This document shows, piece after piece, positions 44,245-52,505 of a stretch of DNA of 64,000 nt; position 1 is the first letter of the stretch; every line of letters begins with the position of its first letter. Below the pieces are notes generated by a model. The model searched no databases. It was not told the DNA's origin and saw only the letters and a program-made list of their open reading frames with translations. The position numbers and the translations under genes were made by a program. This DNA comes from an uncultured Clostridia bacterium (GTDB taxonomy: Bacteria > Bacillota > Clostridia > Oscillospirales > Ruminococcaceae): NCBI GenBank assembly GCA_944382875.1, contig CALWNQ010000009.1, positions 1 through 64,000 of the forward strand, read 5' to 3'.

Positions 44245-44273
44245 TTGCTCAAACGACAAAATTTTGTTATAAT
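44245..44273 (+). promoter_or_regulatory. Promoter of RNA methyltransferase-fumarase unit
   Basis: TTGCTC and TATAAT are separated by 17 nt, 44 nt before the start. Confidence 0.6.
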
Positions 44274-44317
44274 AAAGGCAGAAACCGGCGAACTGCCGGC
44301 AATTTTGGAGGATAAAA

Positions 44318-45454
44318 ATGGAATATCAATACATCGCGCCCTGCCATTTTGGGTTGGAAAGCGTCCTGACTGGTGAGCTGAAACGGCTGGGGGCAGAAAA
44401 AATTTCCGCTGCGGACGGCCGTGTTTCCTTTGCGGGTGACCTTTCGATGATGGCGCGCGCCAACCTGAACCTGCGGACAGCGGAACGGGTACTTCTTTGT
44501 CTGGGAGAATTTGAAGCGCGCTCCTTTACCGAACTGTTTGACAGCGTCCGTGCCCTTCCGCTCGAAGAATTTATCGGAAAACAGGACGCCTTTCCGGTCA
44601 AGGGTCACTCGGTCCATTCCCAGCTCCACAGTATCCCCGACTGCCAATCTATCATCAAAAAAGCGGCGGTGGAGCGGCTGCGAGAAAAGTACGGAGTCGG
44701 CTGGTTTGAGGAAACCGGTTCTGTTCATCAGATTCAGTTTACCATTCTCAAAGACCGGGTGAGCATCTGTCTGGATACTTCCGGCGCCGGACTGCACAAG
44801 CGCGGTTACCGCAAAAACGGCAATGAAGCACCCATTAAAGAAACGCTGGCCGCGGGAATTCTCGATGTGGCTGGTGTGCGGCGAGACAGCATTTTGTACG
44901 ATCCGTTCTGTGGCTCCGGCACCTTTCTGATTGAAGCGGCTTTGAAAGGGATGAATATCCCCGCCGGCATTAACCGCAAATTTGCAGCCCAAAACTGGGA
45001 TTCCATCCCCGCTTCTATCTGGCAGCAGGAACGGTCCCGCGGCCTTGACCTGGTGCGGCGTGACGCCAAATTCGCAGCTTACGGAAGCGATGTCGATTCC
45101 AAAGCAGTCGAGCTTGCCCTCTTTAATGCCAATAAAGCGGGAATTGCTCCCCGTGTCCGCATCCGCATCCGGGATATCCGGGACTTTAAAACGGTCACCG
45201 ACACCGGCATCGTGGTCACCAATCCGCCATACGGCGAACGACTGCTCGATATCCGGGCAGCACAAGAAATTTACCGCAAAATGGGAGAGGCTTTCCCGCT
45301 CCGTCCCGGTTTTTCCTATGCCATCATCACGCCGGACGAGAAATTTGAACAGTGCTTCGGCCGACGGGCAACCAAACGCCGCAAACTTTATAATGGGATG
45401 CTCAAATGCACACTGTATCAGTACAGCGATCCGGCATTATCCAAAAAACGCTGA
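44318..45454 (+). CDS. THUMP-domain class I SAM-dependent RNA methyltransferase (RlmL/YpsC-like)
   Basis: 378 aa with GGAGG before the start. An N-terminal ferredoxin-like/THUMP region (about 1-155: CHFGLESVLTGELKRLGAE, VKGHSVHSQL, VSICLDTSGAGLHKRGYR) precedes a Rossmann methyltransferase with ILYDPFCGSGTFLIEAAL (about 192-209) and catalytic TNPPYGERL (about 302). The NPPY motif means N-methylation of a base. E. coli RlmL's N-terminal half makes m2G2445 in 23S rRNA; YpsC is the Bacillus counterpart. It lies 15 nt before the fumarase gene. Confidence 0.9.
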   Translation: MEYQYIAPCHFGLESVLTGELKRLGAEKISAADGRVSFAGDLSMMARANLNLRTAERVLLCLGEFEARSFTELFDSVRALPLEEFIGKQDAFPVKGHSVHSQLHSIPDCQSIIKKAAVERLREKYGVGWFEETGSVHQIQFTILKDRVSICLDTSGAGLHKRGYRKNGNEAPIKETLAAGILDVAGVRRDSILYDPFCGSGTFLIEAALKGMNIPAGINRKFAAQNWDSIPASIWQQERSRGLDLVRRDAKFAAYGSDVDSKAVELALFNANKAGIAPRVRIRIRDIRDFKTVTDTGIVVTNPPYGERLLDIRAAQEIYRKMGEAFPLRPGFSYAIITPDEKFEQCFGRRATKRRKLYNGMLKCTLYQYSDPALSKKR

Positions 45455-45469
45455 AATCGGAGGATCAAT

Positions 45470-46312
45470 ATGAAAGAACTACATGTTTCTGAAATTACAC
45501 AGGCGGTCCGGGATCTCTGCATCGAAGCCAACCAGATTCTGCCCAAAAGCCTGGAAGCGCGCATCACTGCTGCTCCTTCGGGAGAACAAAACCCGCTCTG
45601 CCGGGAGGTGCTCACCGACCTGAAACGGAATCTCGATGCCGCAAGAGAAATGAACATTCCTATCTGTCAGGACACCGGAATGGCTGTTGTTTTTATTGAA
45701 CTGGGGCAGGATGTACACCTGGTGGGCGGCAGTTTACAGGATGCGGTTAACCGCGGTGTATCAGCCGGATATATCGAAGGGTATCTCCGTTGTTCTGTGG
45801 TGGAGGATCCGCTCCGCCGGAAAAATACCGGCGACAACACACCTGCTGTCCTGCACCTTTCGATGACCGACGGCGACCGGGTCAAGATCACCGTTGCCCC
45901 CAAAGGTTTCGGCAGCGAAAACATGTCCGCTGTCCGGATGTTCACCCCGTCCGCTTCCCCGGACGATTTGGTACAGTTTGTAGCGGACACCGTCTTAAAA
46001 GCCGGGAGCAACCCCTGTCCGCCTGTTGTACTGGGTGTGGGAATCGGGGGAGATTTTGAACTCTGTGCATATCTTGCCAAAAAAGCGCTCTGCCGGGATG
46101 TGGACTGCCGCCATCCCGATCCGTTTTACGCTGAGTTGGAACAGAAGATGCTCGATGCTTGCAACAAAACCGGAGTTGGTGCACAGGGATTTGGAGGGGA
46201 TATTACCGCATTGGCTGTCAATATCGAAACCTACCCCACCCATATTGCCGGACTGCCGGTTGCGGTCAATGTCGGCTGCCATGTCACAAGACACGCTTCG
46301 GTCCTGCTGTGA
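45470..46312 (+). CDS. Fumarate hydratase alpha subunit (class I, [4Fe-4S])
   Basis: 280 aa, full length for the alpha chain of two-subunit class I fumarases and tartrate dehydratases. Cluster-ligand and active-site segments are PICQDTGMAVVF (about 64), GGDFELCAYLAKKAL (about 190) and the KTGVGAQGFGGD segment (about 235). It hydrates fumarate to malate only together with a beta subunit, which normally follows directly. The next gene is hpf, and no beta-subunit gene is in the window. The reading frame is intact, so the partner is probably encoded elsewhere. A TtdA-like dehydratase role is also possible. Confidence 0.9.
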   Translation: MKELHVSEITQAVRDLCIEANQILPKSLEARITAAPSGEQNPLCREVLTDLKRNLDAAREMNIPICQDTGMAVVFIELGQDVHLVGGSLQDAVNRGVSAGYIEGYLRCSVVEDPLRRKNTGDNTPAVLHLSMTDGDRVKITVAPKGFGSENMSAVRMFTPSASPDDLVQFVADTVLKAGSNPCPPVVLGVGIGGDFELCAYLAKKALCRDVDCRHPDPFYAELEQKMLDACNKTGVGAQGFGGDITALAVNIETYPTHIAGLPVAVNVGCHVTRHASVLL

Positions 46313-46385
46313 GGCAAAATGTGAATTTCTTTCCTATTTCTTCTAAATTTTCGTGAAATCTATGGATTTTTCTGTGAATATGTGT

Positions 46386-46391
46386 TATAAT
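46386..46391 (+). promoter_or_regulatory. hpf -10 box
   Basis: TATAAT with an extended TGTGT upstream. I see no good -35 at the usual distance, so this may depend on an extended -10 or an alternative sigma factor. Confidence 0.45.
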
Positions 46392-46443
46392 AAGTTCACA
46401 GGAAAGGTTCCACCCTTTCCAAGAAGGATTAGGAGGCATGATT

Positions 46444-46962
46444 ATGAACACAGCTTACGTTGCAAGAAAAGTTACCCTCTCCGACTCGTTTAAGGAGCGT
46501 GCCGAACAAAAACTGAAAAAACTTGACAAATTTTTCGATGATGTCAAAGCGCAGATTACCGTTTCCGCACAAAAGGATCTCGCTTCTGTTGAATTGACTG
46601 TCTGGGCAAACGGAATGATCTTCCGGGCAGAATCGCAGAATGTTGATAAACTGGACGCGCTGGACGACGCCATCGACAACCTGATCCGCCGCATCCGCAA
46701 AAACAAAACCCGTCTGCAAAAGAAGGTTAAAAATTCCGGATTTGAAGTTCCCGGCGAACCGATCCCCGAAGAAGCGGTCTATGATGTCATCCGCACGAAA
46801 GAGGTGGAGCTCCGTCCCATGATGCTGGATGAAGCCATTCTGCAAATGAACATGTTAGGACACAACTTTTTTGTTTTCCTGAATGGAGACAGCGGTGCGA
46901 TCAATGTTGTTTACCGCCGCAAAGACAGTGGATACGGGGTCATTGTTCCCACCAAGGAATAA
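46444..46962 (+). CDS. hpf: Ribosome hibernation-promoting factor, long form
   Basis: 172 aa; the ATG at 46444 is 7 nt from AGGAGG, while the ATG at 46438 is 1 nt away. The N-terminal S30AE domain (about 1-100; LKKLDKFFDDVKAQITV, VELTVWANGMIFRAE) binds the 30S subunit. The C-terminal domain (about 115-172; PMMLDEAILQMNMLGHNFFV, YRRKDSGYGVI) dimerises ribosomes into 100S particles. Long forms are the rule in Firmicutes. It is transcribed alone. Confidence 0.96.
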   Translation: MNTAYVARKVTLSDSFKERAEQKLKKLDKFFDDVKAQITVSAQKDLASVELTVWANGMIFRAESQNVDKLDALDDAIDNLIRRIRKNKTRLQKKVKNSGFEVPGEPIPEEAVYDVIRTKEVELRPMMLDEAILQMNMLGHNFFVFLNGDSGAINVVYRRKDSGYGVIVPTKE

Positions 46963-46991
46963 CCGCGGTACTGTATCACAATAAATATACT

Positions 46992-47021
46992 GGAAACGTC
47001 CCGTCTGGGACGTTTCCTTTT
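46992..47021 (+). terminator. hpf terminator
   Basis: An 11-bp stem (GGAAACGTCCC/GGGACGTTTCC) with 4-nt loop is followed by TTTTG. Confidence 0.85.
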
Positions 47022-47038
47022 GTTATCAAGGAGACTTT

Positions 47039-47842
47039 ATGCAGAATATTACAATCGATATCCCTGGATTCTCGCTATCCCAGACGTTAAACTGTGGTCA
47101 GTCTTTTCGATGGAAAGAAACAGCGCCCAATCAGTTTACTGGTATCTGCGGAAACCGCCAACTCACCGTTTCTCAGAATGGGACAATGCTTTGCCTGCAT
47201 GATATCCGGGAAGAGGATGTCTCATTTTGGTACAGTTACTTTGACCTGGATACGGATTACCCCGCTTATCAGGCTGTATTCGCAGCTGATCCCACCCTTC
47301 GAACTGCCTGCAGGTACTGCGGCGGGATCCGGATTTTGCGGCAGGACTCCTGGGAAGCACTGATTTCCTTTATTATCAGCCAAAATAATAACATTCCGCG
47401 AATAACGGGTATCATTGACCGGCTTTGTACCAACTTTGGAACAGACTGCGGCGGATATTTTTCCTTTCCGTCAGCAGAAACGCTTGCCTGCCGCACAATA
47501 GAAGAGCTTGCCCCACTGCGAGCTGGATTTCGCGCCAAATACATCCTGGATGCTGCCCGCAAAACAGCAGATGGAACAGTCCGTCTGGACCAAATTCCTG
47601 ATATGCCAATCGAAGAAGCGCGGACTGAACTGATGAAAATCAAGGGTGTTGGGGTAAAAGTTGCAGAATGTGTGCTTCTCTACGGATTTCATCGGTTGGA
47701 AGCATTCCCAGTTGACACCTGGATTAAAAAAGTACTGGAGGAATTTTATCCGGACGGATTCCCCGACACAATGGAACCGCGCGGTGTTGCACAGCAGTAT
47801 CTTTTCCACTACATCCGCCACCGCGCAGAATTTACAGAATAA
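47039..47842 (+). CDS. OGG1-type 8-oxoguanine/N-glycosylase DNA repair enzyme
   Basis: 267 aa. The N-terminal domain has LNCGQSFRW; the HhH-GPD core has FIISQNNNIPRITGI (about 120), KIKGVGVKVAECVLLYG with the catalytic Lys (about 210-218) and the Asp in FPVDTWIKK (about 233). This combination of Lys and Asp marks bifunctional glycosylase/lyase enzymes such as OGG1, rather than AlkA, which has no Lys. It removes 8-oxoguanine opposite cytosine. It is a single gene after the hpf terminator. Confidence 0.88.
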   Translation: MQNITIDIPGFSLSQTLNCGQSFRWKETAPNQFTGICGNRQLTVSQNGTMLCLHDIREEDVSFWYSYFDLDTDYPAYQAVFAADPTLRTACRYCGGIRILRQDSWEALISFIISQNNNIPRITGIIDRLCTNFGTDCGGYFSFPSAETLACRTIEELAPLRAGFRAKYILDAARKTADGTVRLDQIPDMPIEEARTELMKIKGVGVKVAECVLLYGFHRLEAFPVDTWIKKVLEEFYPDGFPDTMEPRGVAQQYLFHYIRHRAEFTE

Positions 47843-47845
47843 TAA

Positions 47846-47877
47846 AACAGGACGGTTTTTGTATCCGTCCTGTTTTT
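47846..47877. terminator. Bidirectional terminator
   Basis: A stem AACAGGACGG/CCGTCCTGTT with a 9-nt loop and flanking A and T runs separates convergent genes. Confidence 0.85.
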
Positions 47878-47880
47878 TGT

Positions 47881-49977
47881 TTATTTCCGTTCCACAAGCA
47901 CAACAGCGGATCGCGGCGAAATTGTCACTATGCCGTTTGAAAGAGAACAATTGTCTTCTGTGTCATAACAATCATAATTGCCGGTGCTGTCTTCCAGGTT
48001 GATGCACAGCGTTAGACTGCGTTCTGCTTCCTGATTGGCAATCGCAACGGCGCGACCCCCATCTGCAGCTTTAAATACCGACGCGATATACTCGCCGTCC
48101 ACATATGGCCCTGTTACCGACAAACCGTCTGTATGGCAGAATTTTCCTTTCCATAAATACCCCCAAAGTTTTCGGCGAAGCTTCTGGATCTTCTGACCAT
48201 ATGCGGCAGTTTCGGGAATATCAGACATTCTGCCTTTGAAGTTGTATGGTTCATAGTTGATGATGTAACCATATACGAGGCATTGGTTGACCATTTCCCG
48301 GTCGTCCCAGCCCACCAGGCAGGTAGCAAACTGCATTTCCGGATGCAGGTATTTCCAAGCCGGACGGTGATGCGCTTCCCCCATATTGCCGTCCCAACTT
48401 CGGATGTAGCTGATGGAATAATACCGAGAAAGCATATCAGAAGGACCTTCCCCCGCAAACGCAAACTCGGGCAGCGTTTTCCGGGCGAATTCTGTAAATT
48501 CTCGCGCCAGCAGAACCGATCCTTTGTGGATGCTTTCACCGGGCCGGTGGCCGTGGGAGGTATCAAAACAGCAGAGCATTGGATTTGCCAGCTCGTCATA
48601 CAGGATTCCGCTGGGGCGGAGATCCAAAATCTTTTGGAATTCAGCAAGCGCCGCCTGCCGGTAGGCTGCAGAGGAATGACAAAGTCCAAAACCGTTGTGG
48701 ATACTCCCTCCGCTGATCTTCTGAAATAGATTTTGATAAGCGTAACCACCAAACGGCACTGGATGTCCCCGCATGTCCCGGAGTATAAACGGCTCCATCT
48801 TTTCCGCAAAATCGGGCGCCGACTGGTCTGCCCATTTGAATTTGCACATCAGAAGCACCCGAATGCCCATGGCTTCGATTTCCCGGATCGCTTCCGCCAG
48901 TTCCTCTCTGGTGCCGAGGAGGGGGTCCGCATCCTGAAACGGCTCACATCCATCTTGTCCGCCAATTGCCCAGCCAATCAGTTGCAAAACCTGCACGCCA
49001 TATTCTTTCGCCTCCCGCATCACCGCCGGCAAATCCCGATAACGGTACCGGCAGCACCCCTCGGAAGAATTCATCTGCAAAGTCATCCAGCAGTCCGTTT
49101 CCTGCGTCCAGGCGGGCTGCGGTGCGGACTTATACCAACTCGATTCCCATTCGCGGTATAGGGAAACTCCGTGGTGCCAGTCCCCAGAATAGGGTTTGAT
49201 AACCACCGGTGCAAGACGACAGCTTTCTCCTGGCTGGATACAGGGCAACCGCACCATGCTGATGCAAAAACCAGCGGGATTTCCGCCCAGTATGTCCCCT
49301 TCTGGCAACCGGTAATGCTTGCTGTCCAGATATCCCGGTTTGAAACTGTGGACAAAACAGGCAATTTCCGGTTCCGGATTGTGGACGCCCCAATACACGC
49401 CCTCCTGCTCCCTTTGCAAAAGAATAAACGGGGCGCAGACCTCCGGCGCCGGAAAAGTCCGGATAACAGTGGGGTAATCAATCCCCCAGTAATCGTTGAG
49501 CGGAAAGGAATCCCCCAATTTTAGGGAAGTCAATCCGCCCTGAAAGTGCATGGTAGAAGAGACAATCGGATCAGAACCGGCCGGCTCCCGCACCCCACCT
49601 AAACAAGGCGCCCAGACTTCCTCCACTGTATAATCGGAATGGTTATCGATTGAAACAGCAAAGGAAGCTCCTCCATCCGATTCCAGTGAAACGGTCATTT
49701 CTACTGAAATCGGGATCTTTCCGGCACGCCCGGCTTCGATTTCCGCCCAGCGAAGAATCGCCGTTTGATCATTCGGCCGTTCGATGGCAGAAAGCTGCTG
49801 TGCGCTGCTTTCTGCCATATTGCTGCGGTGCCCGGGAACCGGAATCCGCAGCGCAATCCCCATCGCAAGCGCAGGCTGCCGGATCAGCTCCCAACCGGTT
49901 TCCAGATTGCAGAATTGTGTGATACTCCCGGTTGTGTCATCCAGGCAGATCCGGAGTTTTTGATTTTCCAATATCAT
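47881..49977 (-). CDS. DUF6259-like putative glycoside hydrolase
   Basis: 698 aa with GGGGGAGG before the start. An N-terminal beta-sandwich region (about 1-260) is followed by a TIM-barrel-like section (about 280-580) with REAKEYGVQVLQLIGWAIGG, GIRVLLMCKFKWADQSAPDF and SGILYDELANPMLCCFDTSH, and a C-terminal beta domain. The Asp-Glu in LYDELANP is a plausible catalytic position, by analogy with GH36/GH101-like barrels. There is no signal peptide, so it would act on imported sugars. The substrate is unknown. It is divergently transcribed from a sugar isomerase/epimerase gene. Confidence 0.7.
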   Translation of the reverse strand: MILENQKLRICLDDTTGSITQFCNLETGWELIRQPALAMGIALRIPVPGHRSNMAESSAQQLSAIERPNDQTAILRWAEIEAGRAGKIPISVEMTVSLESDGGASFAVSIDNHSDYTVEEVWAPCLGGVREPAGSDPIVSSTMHFQGGLTSLKLGDSFPLNDYWGIDYPTVIRTFPAPEVCAPFILLQREQEGVYWGVHNPEPEIACFVHSFKPGYLDSKHYRLPEGDILGGNPAGFCISMVRLPCIQPGESCRLAPVVIKPYSGDWHHGVSLYREWESSWYKSAPQPAWTQETDCWMTLQMNSSEGCCRYRYRDLPAVMREAKEYGVQVLQLIGWAIGGQDGCEPFQDADPLLGTREELAEAIREIEAMGIRVLLMCKFKWADQSAPDFAEKMEPFILRDMRGHPVPFGGYAYQNLFQKISGGSIHNGFGLCHSSAAYRQAALAEFQKILDLRPSGILYDELANPMLCCFDTSHGHRPGESIHKGSVLLAREFTEFARKTLPEFAFAGEGPSDMLSRYYSISYIRSWDGNMGEAHHRPAWKYLHPEMQFATCLVGWDDREMVNQCLVYGYIINYEPYNFKGRMSDIPETAAYGQKIQKLRRKLWGYLWKGKFCHTDGLSVTGPYVDGEYIASVFKAADGGRAVAIANQEAERSLTLCINLEDSTGNYDCYDTEDNCSLSNGIVTISPRSAVVLVERK

Positions 49978-50021
49978 GATGCTGACCTCCCCCGCTTTTA
50001 TCCATCGCGTGTACTTTTACA

Positions 50022-50050
50022 ATCGTACCAGTTTTTTTCCAATATGTCAA
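50022..50050 (-). promoter_or_regulatory. Promoter of the glycoside hydrolase-like gene
   Basis: On the minus strand TTGACA (50045-50050) and TACGAT (50022-50027) are separated by 17 nt. Confidence 0.65.
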
Positions 50051-50072
50051 CTCTTTTTTTAGGATATTTATC

Positions 50073-50100
50073 TGGACAAACCAAAAATCTGTGTTATACT
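50073..50100 (+). promoter_or_regulatory. Promoter of the sugar isomerase/epimerase gene
   Basis: TGGACA and TATACT are separated by 16 nt, with a TG extended -10. The two divergent -35 boxes are only about 22 nt apart, so one regulator could control both genes. Confidence 0.65.
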
Positions 50101-50130
50101 GAAAAAGGAATCCAAATAGGAGGGATGGAA

Positions 50131-50895
50131 ATGAACAGAATGCGATTGGGACTGACTTCGGTTACTTTCCGGCAAAAAACTGCCAAAGAGATTATCCGTC
50201 TTGCCGCAAAAGCAGGACTGGACGGAATTGAATGGGGCGGGGACCTGCATGTCCAGGCAGGCGACACCAAAACGGCACAGCAGATCGGAGAACAAACACG
50301 GGCTGCCGGGCTTTCTGTCCTGTCTTACGGTTCTTACTACCGCTGTGGAAAAAAAGAAGATTTTACACCGGTACTCGCCAGTGCCAAAGCGCTCGGCGCA
50401 CCGGTCATCCGGGTGTGGGCCGGAAACAAAGCCTATGAAGCTCTTTCGGAAGAAGAACGAAAAGAACTGGCCGATACCCTGCGTGCCGCTGCCCAAACCG
50501 CCTGCGAAGAAGGCATCACTGTCGCACTCGAATACCACCGCGGCACTGCCACCCAGACGATTGACGGCACCCTTTCGCTGCTCCGCGAAGTGCGGCATGG
50601 AAACCTGTTCAGTTACTGGCAGCCGAACCCCGAAATCTCAGTGTCCGAACAGCTCAAAGAAATTGACGCGCTGCTCCCCTTTTTGCAGAATGCCCACGTT
50701 TTCTGCTGGACAGAAAAGGAGGAACGCCGTCCCCTTTCGGAAGGGAGAGAACACTGGACAGAGTACCTGCGGCATGTCCGGGAAGGCGGCAGATTACACG
50801 ACCTGATCCTTGAATTTGTCCGCGACGACGCGGAAGAAACATTTTTAGCGGACGCCCGTACACTGCATGAGCTGGCGGACAAGCTGAACCTCTGA
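50131..50895 (+). CDS. Sugar phosphate isomerase/epimerase (xylose isomerase-like TIM barrel)
   Basis: 254 aa; the ATG at 50131 is 6 nt from TAGGAGGG. Barrel features are RLAAKAGLDGIEWGGDLHV near the N-terminus, LGAPVIRVWAGNKAYEA (about 90), ITVALEYHRGTATQT with the metal Glu and His (about 135) and LFSYWQPNP. The family acts on sugars or inositols in the cytosol. It is divergent from the DUF6259-like gene, suggesting a joint sugar pathway. Confidence 0.82.
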   Translation: MNRMRLGLTSVTFRQKTAKEIIRLAAKAGLDGIEWGGDLHVQAGDTKTAQQIGEQTRAAGLSVLSYGSYYRCGKKEDFTPVLASAKALGAPVIRVWAGNKAYEALSEEERKELADTLRAAAQTACEEGITVALEYHRGTATQTIDGTLSLLREVRHGNLFSYWQPNPEISVSEQLKEIDALLPFLQNAHVFCWTEKEERRPLSEGREHWTEYLRHVREGGRLHDLILEFVRDDAEETFLADARTLHELADKLNL

Positions 50896-50909
50896 GAAAG
50901 GAGAACTCC

Positions 50910-50933
50910 ATGAAACCGACCGAAATTTCCTGA
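50910..50933 (+). pseudogene. Possible decapitated or frameshifted gene remnant
   Basis: A good AAAGGAG stands 6 nt before an ATG, but the frame stops after seven codons (MKPTEIS). Dropping one base gives a further open stretch beginning LNISLQNEVFQGNFYPIS that ends near the next terminator. This may be the start of a lost gene following the sugar isomerase. The evidence is slight. Confidence 0.3.
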
Positions 50934-50994
50934 ACATCAGTCTGCAAAACGAGGTTTTTCAAGGGAATTTTTACCCAATTTCACCAAAAATGCA

Positions 50995-51027
50995 ACAATG
51001 CGAGAGGAAACAACCCTCTCGCATTGT
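50995..51027 (-). terminator. Terminator of the lipoprotein gene
   Basis: A 13-bp perfect stem (ACAATGCGAGAGG/CCTCTCGCATTGT) with a 7-nt loop lies just past the stop; the T tract (TTGCATTTTT) is interrupted. Confidence 0.65.
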
Positions 51028-51040
51028 TATACGCTGGTTA

Positions 51041-51994
51041 TCATTCTGCTTTGACCGGTTCTGTAAGCCAGTTTCCCTCAAAATCCATATCCACTACATA
51101 CTTACGTTCATCCACACCGATAAAATAGACGCTGACCGTTTCAGCCTCAGCAGACGGAATAAGTTCGGTAACTTCGTAATCCATTTCACTCTCAAACACA
51201 ACATTGCCATTCTCATCAATCAAACTAAATTCTGAACTCTTGTCATAGCTGTCGTAATACCAATAAGGATAATGGCCATTGGATTTCTCTTGAATAGAAA
51301 GGGCGGAAAAGAAATCTCCGTCCAATGCTTTTTCGTAATATTGGCCATTCTCAATCCACGACATAGATACCTCAAACATATCCGCGTCCCAGAATAGAGC
51401 TCCTTCGGACAATTTCTCGGCAAAATCGTTTAACATCATTTCATCGGTTTTGTAGGAATAAGTGCCAAAATACGGAGCAAATCTTGCAATGCTGTTACCC
51501 TCTGTGTCGATAACCTCCACATAAGAACCCTCAGAAGTTGAACCATAGCGTTGACACAGAACAACTGCGTACTCTCCTTGAAAATCACCAGGAGTCTTCC
51601 AGGGAGCTGTCGATAAATCGCAATTTAAGAATTCATCATATCCAAAACGATTATCGTTGGTTAATTCCTCATGCCATTCACCAATCAGATTTCCTTCCCG
51701 ATTGATATAACCATAATAACCTTTCACAGCATCCCACGATTCTTCGGTTTTGTGAACCCACATACGGTCACAGCTCCACTCGCCATGGCTGTCATACATC
51801 GAGAGATCCAGGCCATATTGCTCTTGATCGTACTTCTTTTCCTGTTCCGCCTCCCACTCCGGGTCGATTTCCTGATTCGGAATGTCCTCCATCTCCGGCG
51901 GGTTATCCCCGGGAATGAAGCTGATGCTGCCGCAGGAGGCAAGAGACAACATCATCAGAGCAGCCAGCAAAATGGATAAAATTTTCGTTTTCAT
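51041..51994 (-). CDS. Predicted lipoprotein of unknown function
   Basis: 317 aa with GGAG 7 nt before the ATG. A lipoprotein signal (1-21) ends in the lipobox LSLASC. The mature part is acidic and aromatic-rich (YDSHGEWSCDRMWVHKT, YYGYINREGNLIGEW, FSLIDENGNVVFESE) with strand-turn repeats like the WG family. No enzyme motif is seen. It is the distal gene of the type VII-type cassette, where lipoproteins elsewhere serve as toxin immunity proteins; that role is inferred from context. The coding region looks AT-richer than the flanks. Confidence 0.72.
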   Translation of the reverse strand: MKTKILSILLAALMMLSLASCGSISFIPGDNPPEMEDIPNQEIDPEWEAEQEKKYDQEQYGLDLSMYDSHGEWSCDRMWVHKTEESWDAVKGYYGYINREGNLIGEWHEELTNDNRFGYDEFLNCDLSTAPWKTPGDFQGEYAVVLCQRYGSTSEGSYVEVIDTEGNSIARFAPYFGTYSYKTDEMMLNDFAEKLSEGALFWDADMFEVSMSWIENGQYYEKALDGDFFSALSIQEKSNGHYPYWYYDSYDKSSEFSLIDENGNVVFESEMDYEVTELIPSAEAETVSVYFIGVDERKYVVDMDFEGNWLTEPVKAE

Positions 51995-51998
51995 ACAG

Positions 51999-52163
51999 TT
52001 ACTCCATACGTTCAAAGGTGATTACAATGCAGATGTTGCCTGATACATGTCCATGACTGACTGCAATCACTTTATACCCCTGTTGATACATCTCGTTCAT
52101 AAGATCCTGAGCAAGCTGCGGAAAACTCGCTGAAACTGAACGGACAATGTATTTTTCTTTCAT
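51999..52163 (-). CDS. Small protein resembling DUF4177
   Basis: 54 aa from an ATG with GGGGGG upstream. The pattern Y-I-V-R-S-V, LAQDLMNEMYQQGYKVIAVS and CIVITFERM matches the strand-helix-strand shape of small DUF4177 proteins (YKV...LN..GWELVSV...FKR). The function is unknown. It lies 4 nt upstream of the lipoprotein start and is probably co-translated. Confidence 0.6.
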   Translation of the reverse strand: MKEKYIVRSVSASFPQLAQDLMNEMYQQGYKVIAVSHGHVSGNICIVITFERME

Positions 52164-52216
52164 TTTTCGTTCCCCCCTGTTAATGATCAAAAATACTCAA
52201 CAGGAATTTGTTCCTA

Positions 52217-52357
52217 TTAAGTCATCCAATATAAGCCTATTTCTGACTTGTTTTTAGCATTTCCCGTATCATATATTTCCTGAGTAATTTGATTTATAAC
52301 TTCTCCATCTTCATGTACAACTGTTCCATAAAAATCCATAAAAAATGCTTTGATCAT
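52217..52357 (-). pseudogene. Truncated HAD-family hydrolase (N-terminal fragment)
   Basis: An ORF of 46 codons preceded by GAGGAG encodes MIKAFFMDFYGTVVHEDGEV, the first HAD motif (hhhDFYGTxV, with the nucleophile Asp), then ITQEIYDTG and KSEIG, and stops after LYWMT. Full-length HAD enzymes of this kind have over 200 residues, so motifs II-IV are lost. It is an intact-looking start of a gene cut short between the lipase and the small protein gene. Confidence 0.7.
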
Positions 52358-52375
52358 GTTCTCCTCAACAAAATT

Positions 52376-52468
52376 CTATTTCTTTTTTTCTGATGATCCG
52401 TGGCTTTGGATTTTGTTGTTTTCCATCTTGTTGTTGTCCAGCTGTATCACCTTGCGGTAAAAGGTCAT
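52376..52468 (-). other. Possible 30-codon reading frame
   Basis: An ATG with GAAGG 6 nt upstream opens MTFYRKVIQLDNNKMENN and ends in a Lys run, 18 nt before the HAD fragment. It has no recognisable family and may be another remnant. Confidence 0.2.
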
Positions 52469-52505
52469 TTCAAACCTTCTATACTGATTTTTGCTTGTTC
52501 AGTTT

